Assembly (NCBI RefSeq): GCF_000003605.2
Contig: NW_003148772.1
Coordinates: 361,139-399,054 of the forward strand
Length of the DNA stretch: 37,916 bases
From: Saccoglossus kowalevskii
Lineage: Eukaryota; Hemichordata; Enteropneusta; Harrimaniidae
Direction of reading: 5' to 3'
Of this stretch, positions 21,755-32,000 are shown one piece after another (the first letter of the stretch is position 1; every line of letters starts with the position of its first letter). Both the position numbers and the translations under genes were made by a program. The notes under the pieces were generated by a model, which was not told where the DNA came from, ran no database searches, and saw only the letters and a program-made list of their open reading frames with translations.

Positions 21755-22021
21755 CTTGTATTGGAACAATATTTACCGGTATGTCTATTTCGGTGAAGTC
21801 GAAAGAAATGATGTTACACATCACATCAGTTCAGACTATCTGTTTGGAAGCTTGCCCAATCAAGATGACTTTTACAGTTGCCGTAAGGGCACAGTGGCCA
21901 TCCGACTGTGATGTGTTCATTATGAGTTCCATGACGACGAATACACATTTGTTTATAGAAATTTGGAAGCTTCAAAAAGCCCACCGTTTGAGCACTTGCA
22001 TTGAAGATTCTGGTACATGTA

Positions 22022-22219
22022 TTAACCTTTTCACCACCAGACTTTCTCGCCCAAATTTTTCTGAACTTTTGGGAGCCAATAGACAAAATTTGAGTAAATT
22101 TTCAGTTTTTACCCAAAAATTTTGGCTATTTTTGTCCCAATCTTCTGAATTAAAGTGCAAACAGAACTATTTTTTTTTTTTTTGTGATGAAAAGAGAGAA
22201 CTGGTGGTGAAAAGGTTAA
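22022..22219. mobile_element. MITE family 3 copy, well preserved
   Basis: TTAACCTTTTCACCACCAG at the left and CTGGTGGTGAAAAGGTTAA at the right: 19-bp perfect inverted repeats including TTAA. The interior is A/T-rich and self-complementary. It breaks a longer frame seen at 21781-22329. Confidence 0.92.
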
Positions 22220-22356
22220 AATTGAATAAAATAATAATACCACCAATGCTTGAAATTCGCGTTTTGATGCCTTTCAAAATGGTTGGATATTTTGTGTACA
22301 ATATTTTGGGTAGCCATTCTAATGCTTAGCCCCAAGTATTGTGTTAACAACCAGGT

Positions 22357-22816
22357 CCACAAACTGTGAATGCATTAATTATTTACTGGATTTTAATTTC
22401 GCTGATAAGTAAAATTAATTCTACGTGAACATGCAGAATAATAGTAGAACTCAGTGTTTGTGAAATTTAAACCCAGTATATTGCTCAAAACACCAAAATA
22501 GTGAAATTAAAGCGCGGTAGTCGTCATTGTGTTGATAAACATTGATTTTCCCACAATCCAATGCGCTCTTCAAATGGAAATCACAAGTGTGAGGTTTGAC
22601 CTGGGCGCGACTTGCACTGATTACCGCCGGTGACTCCTTCGATGCCTTCCAATCTCATGAAAATTACTTAATTAAAGCTTGGAAACGTCTCAGTTCGTAC
22701 TCGTTGATCTGCGGAACAGTCAAAGTTGCCATCTTTGTTTATATGAGACCCATATATTTTGCACATGCGCAACGTGACGACTACCGCGCTTTAAATTCCA
22801 GTGAATATAAATGGTT
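22357..22816. mobile_element. MITE family 2 copy split by a nested element
   Basis: The left part 22357-22510 (CTGTGAATGCATTAATTATT, GCTGATAAGTAAAATTAATT) and the right part 22791-22816 (TTAAATTCCAGTGAATAT) make one family 2 element interrupted at a TTAA by the 22507-22794 insertion. Confidence 0.75.
22507..22794. mobile_element. MITE family 4 copy (TTAA-flanked, 288 bp)
   Basis: Perfect 16-bp TIR AGCGCGGTAGTCGTCA with TTAA on both sides (22507-22510 and 22791-22794). The inside carries GCACATGCGCAACG near the right end. Related copies are at 32842, 34627 and 37812. It sits just downstream of the DYNLT-like gene's stop, probably in its 3' UTR. Confidence 0.93.
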
Positions 22817-22846
22817 TTATTTATGGTAAATCTGTTATTTATTTTT

Positions 22847-23015
22847 TTACTCAAAATAAATGCCAAATATGAGAGCGATGATTTTCATTGATGAGTTTCT
22901 ATCGTATTCCACCACCACATACTCGTCCCATTTCTCGTCCCATAAACACTGACTTGCCATGCGTAGGCTTTGATTCTGGTGCGGTATGCATGTCACTTCA
23001 ACAACAAGCTTGTAT
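22847..23015 (-). CDS. DYNLT-like coding exon 5 with stop
   Basis: 169 nt, one base of Arg141, residues 142-196 and TAA at 22847-22849. The acceptor is TTTTGTGTTGACAG|ATACAAG. It encodes the beta strands YKLVVEVTCI, MASQCLWDEKWDEY, VVVEYDRN and IALIFGIYFE. AATAAA-type signals follow on the minus strand within 35 nt of the stop. Confidence 0.95.
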
Positions 23016-26000
23016 CTGTCAACACAAAAAAAAATATTGACCATTAGAAACTTGATAATTTGCAAAAAAAATCATCTGAAAATATCAGAAAAAAAAAATG
23101 CGAATATAATTCACCACATAGTCCAAGGTAGGGCAAATAATTACTCGTTACAATGATTGATAATTTGAATTTTGTTCTCCTGCCATCTCCTCTCACTTTA
23201 CTGGTAATAAAATTAAAAATTTTATGTAGTTAGTTGTAAAATTAGTTGTAAAATTTTAGTTTTTTTAATTTCCATATTTTTACTTTTTCATATGTCTTGG
23301 TCGCCTTGAGAAAACCAAAAAGTAAATAAATGAAATGTAGGGAAACAAAAAAAAAATAAACTTTCAAATTACCGCTCCCCTGGTTATCCCTTCTTCATTG
23401 GAGTCTGGACTCTTAAATTTATCACATCAGAAGGAATAAGGTGGCAATTTTGTCGTCATGACAATTATCAGTTTATATACTGTAAATGCATTAATTATTA
23501 TTTTAACTTTGCTATTTTTGCTAATATGTAAAACCTATTCAATTAATTTCACGTGAACGTTGTTTTCTTGTCACGATCATGAAATTAAAACCCAGCTCAA
23601 AATAGTGAAATAAAATGTCGGTGAAAATTTACAGTACTAGAAGTAGCCCATGAGGACAATGTGTAACTCCTCCATTGGTCAAAAAATTCACATATTCAAA
23701 TTATGTAGGCGAAATGATACAACTGAGTAACCAGAAAAATATTGGCCTGGGTTCCAAGCTACTGTAAAGGAATTAATTTTCACTTAGTTTCATTTACGCG
23801 GATTTAGTTGAATCTGATCAATTCAAGCCATGTGAACTGACACAAAAATCAGTGAATTTAAAACCCAGCTCAAAATATCAAAACGTTAAAATTAAATGTC
23901 AGTGAAAATTACAGTATTTTATTTGCAATCACCTGTCGTATCCCAGTTCTTTTATCTTGGCTTTGATTTCATTGCTTAGCATATTACACAGCTGTTGAAT
24001 GAAGAAAAAATGCAAGATTATTAATAGGTGATTTTCCGTACAATTGCGAGATCTCGCGAGATGCATAGATTTGATTTTCAACTCGAATTTCTTTATTTCG
24101 TAGCTCACATCGACCGGCCGATCTTCGACAGAGGAATATTGTTTCCGAATACCCTCACTTAATCAAAATTGTCTATCATCAAATGTGGACAGCACATTAT
24201 TAAGCATGGAAATGTCCCCCAAAATACTTTCGCGTTTGTTGAATCCCACGCGATGTTTGACGCTATGACCTTTGTTTGTCCTGTTTTTACGTTTGATTTC
24301 ACGCATAACACGTGATTCTCGCAGTGAACGGAAAATGGTCTATTGAAATTAAGCATATGTCAATTTATTTACAGAATGTACCATTAGCCTAACATGTACC
24401 AGTAGGTGTGAGTGGCGCCCTCGCCGGCCAAAGAGCATCAGACTCCACTAACGCCTGACAGAATAGTTTATTTCTCGTCAGCAAGATCAATACTGCGAAT
24501 TCACAAAGTTCACGCTTTTTTGCAATGAGTTTCAATAAATATTTTGTTTGGTGGTCATGGTAACGCCGTCAATCAAAGCCGTATTTGCATTGTTAGCAAA
24601 AAATCACAGACTGTTTTTAACAAGATGATAATCATTGGGCGGAAATTTGCCAGCACCTCATCACACACATCAACAAACAAATAAACTTATTTTTCAATTT
24701 GATTGGTACCGTCAAAAAATCGTTGGGGGGAAAGAAAGACTTCATCGCTCTGTCAGGCGTATGTTGGGTTTGGAGCACTGCTGAGGCGCAAATCTTTTGA
24801 CTTTGTCAGGCTGAATGCACCATGTGAATGAAGTTCATCCAGTTGGGTATGGTGAATAACACAATACACTGTAACCTCAATACAATGGACATCTTTATAA
24901 TGAACTTCCTGATATAATGAACACATAGCGTGTCGCCCGCTCACAACAAACCCAATGTATTATGTGCTTCATTATAGTGAACATTTCACTATAACAAACT
25001 AATTGTATGTCCCCCAGAGAGTTTGTTATAACGAGGCTACAGTGTACATAGAACCCAATGTGAAAACCGCTGTGAAGTTATTGACCACAACATTGCACGA
25101 CAACCACCATCTTCAATATTGCATTCCCACTTTGTAAATGTGTAAAAAAAAAAAAAAAAAATGGTCAAAAATATGTTTTTGCTAAAAAAAAAATATTAAA
25201 AGTTGCCATCTTGTGATATTTCCTTTTGAGAGTACTAAAGGGTCTTATCCCTTATATAAACAATGTAACAGACCTTTAAAGAGAGTACTAAGGGGCTTTT
25301 CCCTTATATAAACAAATAGTACTAAGGGGGCTTTTCCCTTATATAAACAATGTAACAGACCTTTAAAGAGAGTACTAAGGGGGCTTTTCCCTTATATAAA
25401 CAATGTAACAAACCTTTAAAAAGAGTACTAAGGGGGCTTTTCCCTTATATAAACAAATAGTACTAAAGGGTCTTATCCCTTATATAAACAATGTAACAGA
25501 CATTTAAAGAGAGTACTAAGGGGGCTTTTCCCTTATATATATACAAATAGTACTAAAGGGTCTTATCTTTTATATAAACAATGTAACAGACCTTTAAAGA
25601 GAGTACTAAGGGGGCTTTTCCTTTATATAAACAAATAGTACTAAAGGGTCTTATCCCTTATATAAACAATGTAACAGACCTTTAAAGAGAGTACTAAGGG
25701 GGCTTTTCCCTTATATAAACAAATAGTACTAAGGGGTCTTTTCCCTTTTATAAACAATGTAACTGACCTTTAAAGAGAGTACTAAGGGGGCTTTTCCCTT
25801 ATATAAACAAATAGTACTAAAGGGTCTTATCCCTTATATAAACAATGTAACAGACCTTTAAAGAGAGTACTAAGGGGGCTTTTCCTTATATAAACAAATA
25901 GTACTAAGGGGGCTTTTCCCTTATATAAACAATGTAACAGACCTTTAAAGAGAGTACTAAGGGGACTTTTCCCTTATATAAACAAATAGTACTAAGGGGG

Positions 26001-29000
26001 CTTTTCCCTTATATAAACAATGTAACAGACCTTTAAAGAGAGTACTAAGGGGACTTTTCCCTTATATAAACAAATAGTACTAAAGGGGCTTTTCCCTTAT
26101 ATAAACAATGTAACAGACCTTTAAAGAGAGTACTAAGGGGGCTTTCCCTTATATAAACAATGTAACAGACCTTTAAAGAGAGGCAAAACCTTCTAACCTA
26201 GTGATTATATATTGTTTATCATTCTAAATTGATTTCAGAGACCTGGTTAAACTTACCCCAGACCATTCGTCCATTTTTTTTTACATTCTTCAATATTTCT
26301 GAAAATAAATCCTAATTTTGGAGCCAGCAAACACAATTTTCAGTTTTTACTCAAAAAATTTGGCCATTTTTGTCTAAATCTTCTGAAGGAAAGTGCAGCC
26401 TTGTAAACAGGACTGTTTTGTGTATTTGTGATGAAAAGAGAGAACTGGTGGTGAATAGGTTAAATTCTAATTCTCTAGTTAATTTCTCATTCCTACTCAT
26501 CCATAATCTCAACATTACCCTCTGACAAATATATACACACATTTGAAAAGTAGCAATGCAACTACAATATAAGTGTGCTTTTCACCGATTTCTGTGATTT
26601 TCATAAAAACCATTTATTTTTGTTGTAGTGGCCCATACCTTGGCGGCTAAGTCCGGTGTGTATTGTTGATTCAGTAGATCTCCTTTGGTTTGTGAATGTC
26701 TCTCTATCACCTCTGTAGCTACTGTTTCAACCTTCTTCCTAGATGTAAAAAATAAATAAGAAATATTTCTCAATAAATAATAGATTATGGTTAGATTTGA
26801 AGATTGTACTGTACATGTACATCTTCCGAAGGAAAATACTGACTATAAATGGGACTATTTTGTGATTTTGTGATGAAAAGATGGAACTGGTGGTGAATAG
26901 GTTAAGATTAATAAAGTTATGCTAAACCATTTTCGCGAGTAGAACATGACTAATTTGCATTAAATTAAAATTTGCAAAAATCTAAGTTTGAGTTTCACCA
27001 ACAAAATTGGTGGAATATACCATTTTCTGTTCACTGCGAGAATCACGCGTTATGCGTGAAATCGAACGTAAAAACAGGACAAACAAAGGTCATAGCGTCG
27101 TAGTGGCGTCAAACATCGCGTGAAATTCGACAAACGCGAAAGTATTTTGGGGAACATTTCCATGCTTAATAATGTGCTGTCCACATTTGATGATGGGCAA
27201 TTTCGATTAAGTGAGGATATTCGAATGCAATATTCCTCTGTCGAAGATCGGCCAGTCGATGTGAGCTATGAAATAAAGAAATTCGAGTTCAAAATCAAAT
27301 CGTTCGATTTTTCGGCAGACGTTCGACGCGCGTCTTTCATGCATCTCGCGAGATCTCGCAGTTGTACGGAAAATCACCTATTATCGGAAACATTTCTTTA
27401 GCATCAGAATTGTAGCAAGTCTTCCAAAAACAGGTTTGTTTAATCTTGGAACACTGAAAAATTATATATTTTGGTTTTTTCTCCTGGAAAAGTATTCCAT
27501 TTATGTCATCTGGTAAATGACAAGTCGATTATTTTGCTGCACATTCTTATGTAACAATAATGGAAGTTACCCAACCCCAGTATGCTTTATGTATTCGATA
27601 TGCAGTGAGGGGCAAGGTACAAGTATGTAATGTGGTGCTAGTAGTGAGCCCTCTACAGTTGAAACTTGGTAATGTTCTAGAATAGCCAGAAAAATACTAG
27701 TATAGGGGAATATACAATCGTAGTGCTTGGGCGAATTATTCAAAAAAAAAAAAAAAAAAACAGGTTTCAAAAATAAAATTTTGTTAAGTAATATTCTGAA
27801 ACCACATGTATGTAATAAAATGTTTGCCAGCTAAAACTTCTACAAATGGATATAAACAAAACACAGATTTTCCAACCTTCCTTCCATCAAGTTCTCTACA
27901 GCCAGTTTTGTTGTGTCTAATCTCAGACTAGTAATACCGAGGTTTGGGGGGGGTCGGTGGATCAGTAGGGGGGTTACCCTGTTTTTGATTGTGCGAATAG
28001 GGGGGGTCACCTTGTTTTTGATACTGTAAAGGGGGTAATTATTCACTGGGTTTTAATTTAGCTTATTTCGCTGACTGGAAAAATGCGCTAAATTAAAACA
28101 CAGTGAATATGTAAAATTTAGCATAAAACACATTATCTAAATGACGAAACCGTGAATTTTAAACCCACTGAATATGCCTGAAATGGTAAATCAGTGAAAT
28201 TTAAACCCAGTGAAAATTAGTCATTTTACAGTATCATGTTTTCCAGAATTCACACAGGCGCTCATGCATATATTTTTTTAAATTTTTTTCAGAACAAATG
28301 ATAAAAAAATTAATCGTACAATTGTTGTTGCAAAAAATGTTATAGGCTAAATATTTTGAGGTTAAAGTTGCCAAATAACTAACAGATTATGCAATGCGGC
28401 TGGAACCCCAATTATACAGTTAAGTTTTAAACACATCCCAAGTCCATGCACTGCTGATATCAGATTATTTTATTTGAAGTCTGAAGTCACCATTGTATAA
28501 AATATTTACTGGATTTATCCAATTATAACAGGAGACGGAAAGACAACACAGCAATTAGTACAAAAAGCAGTGACAGTTTTTGTTCAGCAAATCAAAACAG
28601 TTAAATTTGTGAAAATGCTGATATATAAATTAAAATATATGATGAAAAAATAAATAAATAGTTTTTTTGTTTTTTTAACTTTTAAATATGCATATTTTTC
28701 TCTGTAAAATACCTAAATCCAACACAAATTTAAGCAAAATCAAAGTTTCCTTTGTTTTCATAAGCACATAATAATATAATGTTGGGGGGGGTCACCCACT
28801 TTCTATTATTTGATAGGGGGTGGGTCGACTGAGATTTAGAGCTGGCAAAATGGAATCTGCCGACCCCTCCCCCCTAGGCCGAAGTAACTTACCAATCCCT
28901 AACATATATGAATTTGGTTGTTCGGGATTACTTCAAAGTTGAGTTTGTGTTGTTTTCTCGAGTTTTCACCGGCTCCACAGGCGTTCCACAGCAGCGCACA

Positions 29001-32000
29001 AAGCCCATAGAAATACGTGGTACAGTGGTGCGCGTCTTAGCAACGTAGAACGTCTGTGACGTAGCTCCGCCCCCGAGGATTGGCTACCAAACAACCATAT
29101 AATTGGTGGATCCAAACACTGATATGCTAATTGGCGGTATAGGACATGTAGATTCCTGCATCTTTATAAATCCTTCATTAATTTTGGCTAATTTAGAGAA
29201 TAAGTCGATTAGGATGAGTGGTTAATTCACTTTACTTTTTTTTTTCAACGAATTTTATTTTGAAGAGTGTCTGGCCCAAATTTCAAGAAGTTAGCGATTG
29301 GTGTTATATACAAAGCAGTCACATGACTTTTTGAAAGATTTTATTTTTAGAGCCATGGTTTCAAATTTTGTTGAGTTGACCATTAGAAACTCAAGGTGGT
29401 ACATTTCGGAAAACATATCTGTAAGTATAGGTTATAAAATGACACGCCCTTTATACATGGTTTTGAAATCACGAGCGCGGAGGTAACATATCTAATAAAA
29501 AAAGGAACAATCATGTTCTAACCAGACATTGGACTTTTTTTGTGTGTTTTTTTAATAAAATAAAATATTCATTGAAAATTAGCAAAAAATAATCAAGAGA
29601 CTAAATGCAAGTTCAACCAAACATGTGGCATTTGCTCCATAGTTTGTATTTTTGTCCAAGGTTTTTTACTCTCATGAGACAAACTGTATCACAAAAATGT
29701 AAGAAAATACAAATTACAATGATTCATAAATGTGGAATAAAATGTATTGCAAGTTCAATTATATTTACATGAAAATACCTCCGTATATGAAATTGATTGA
29801 AAATAATATTGTCACTCACTGAACAAAAACGTAATGTCAAAAACTTAAAAACAGAAATATTCCAGTTCTCTGTCACAACTAATAAAATTTATATAAAATA
29901 TATTTATAACATTTTTTTATATTAAGTTCTATTATATTTACATGAAAATACCTCCGTATATGAAATTGATTGAAAATAATATTGTCACTCACTGCACAAA
30001 AACGTAATGTCAAAAACTTAAAAACAGAAATATTCCAGTTCGCTGTCACAACTAATAATTCGATAGAAGGGTCGTGAATATTACGTCAAATCACATGTCT
30101 CCTCGTCCCTCGGTGTTGAGGAATGGAGGTTATGTGGACAAAGATCACAGAAGGAGGAAAATATTTACGCCCAACGTGGGGCTCGAACCCACGACCCTGG
30201 GATTAAGAGTCCCATGCTCTACCGACTGAGCTAGCCGGGCTACTGACAAGCAAGAAAGCCGTGCCGAAGATATCGCTAACTTTGCCCTGGTTGTTCTGAA
30301 TTAGAATACTCGCGCCAAAAACGGTCCATTCAACACCCGAGTGGATCTTCTTTTGTATGTAAATTTAGATAACAATGGGCGAACTTTGGCCTTGCGCTGT
30401 GTTCTTTCACGGAGGACGCCACACTGAAAACGCAGAGGTTTAATAAGGGGGGAGGGGGCAAGGGTTATTTTCGTTCCACGTACAAATGTAATTGCAATAT
30501 TTTTTGTTCGTACAACGTAAATTAAAAAAAATAAATTCCGTAACTCTGTAATCACAGGCTAGACGTACAACGTAATCAATCAAATATTTGTTTCGTACAC
30601 TGTAAAAATGTGTCATTATTCTCGGTACGTACAAGAATTTACATCAAAATTAAAAAAGTCGTAAAGAATAATCCCGGGAAATTACATTTTCGAAACTGTA
30701 AAATGACTAGATGACACAATTCACTGCAAAATTCAATTTTCACTGTAAACTGTAATAACGTCTTTTTTCCCTTGTAAATTGTAAAAAGCCCTTTTTATTT
30801 CCCGTAAAACTGTACCAGCAAACCCCCCTGCCCCCTCCCTTAAAGGGGAACCGCTCAATCCCTTGGATTGCACCAAAGAATCATGGGACACTATTGTTTA
30901 TGTTGTTTACAATGTTAATCTATCTTTTGTTATCCATTGTTATTTTAATCCAGAAAGTAAATTTGTTGTAAAATTAATCTTAACTGGAAGGTGCCCCTTT
31001 AATAATTGTTGAAGCCAAGCACAGTTTTTTTGCTCGTTTTCTGAACAGAGAACTGTATTTCCATAAACACTGTGACAAATAGGAGAGGATTACTGTGATT
31101 TAATCGCGGACGGCTAAACCTCAGGCATACGATCTTTTTTACCTCGCTGTCTTTTCATCTCTGCCGTGCTCAGACTACAATTATATTCCGAGATCTCTGA
31201 GACGTTGTGCAGGTATTGTTTATTGCAAGGAGTAACAAATCCCCACTTCCGGTCCGGTTAAACCACGTATATTAGTATTCACTTTTGAGATATAATTTTT
31301 TGTATGTGTTTGTTCTTGGATATTTCAGCTTTGTCGTCCAGTACTCCGTTTAGTAATTCGGACCTCACAGATTGCGTAAAAACAGATAGTTTCTCGATTT
31401 TGACACGGAAAATGCCTTGGCTAAATTATTTGCTGCGGGGCGGCTGCTTATGTATATGCACTGTAACTTGCAGCACATGAACCTAAACACGTTATGTAAT
31501 CAATCAAACAATGACGTTGTACTAAGGTACATAAAGTACGTTCAAAATCACCACTTTTTCATAGCATAAAAACGGTTTTCTCTCTTGCTACGACTCGAAA
31601 CAGTCTTTTATGCTTCACGTGTTTTTTTTTTTGCCTTTAATTACATTTTGGTGGTTGTCACTGTCGTCAGTGGAATCTTGTAATATACATGTACTAGTAA
31701 ATATTTGAGGAATTGTGCTATACTATAATCACAATTACAAACCACCCCCTCATTCTGAACAGAGTCGGTCTGAGCTTGTTTAGCTCCGCAAGAGCGCCAT
31801 CACTTAAATGATTAAAACAAAGTTTTTATAAATGAATATTCATTGTTTTATTTTATTTTCAATGACAAATTTGAATTAAAAAAAACAAGATTACGCCCAA
31901 CGTGGGGCTCGAACCCCATGCTCTACCGACTGAGCTAGCCGGGCTTCTGCGAGACAATGCAAGTTGCTACATTTTTTTGTTTAATTTGATATTGTGAAAT

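Noticed and set aside
21781-22329. 182-codon frame on the plus strand
   Set aside because: It runs through a complete family 3 MITE, has no family resemblance and lies in intergenic DNA.
27120-27401. 93-codon frame in family 6 copy B
   Set aside because: The frame is not kept in copy A, so there is no sign of protein-level selection.
27840-27960. Possible upstream DYNLT-like exon on the minus strand (LRLDTTKLAVENLMEG)
   Set aside because: Exon 2 at 33395-33520 joins exon 3 with correct phase and family sequence (ENTFKMLPDKKF), leaving no place for it; the acceptor is weak.
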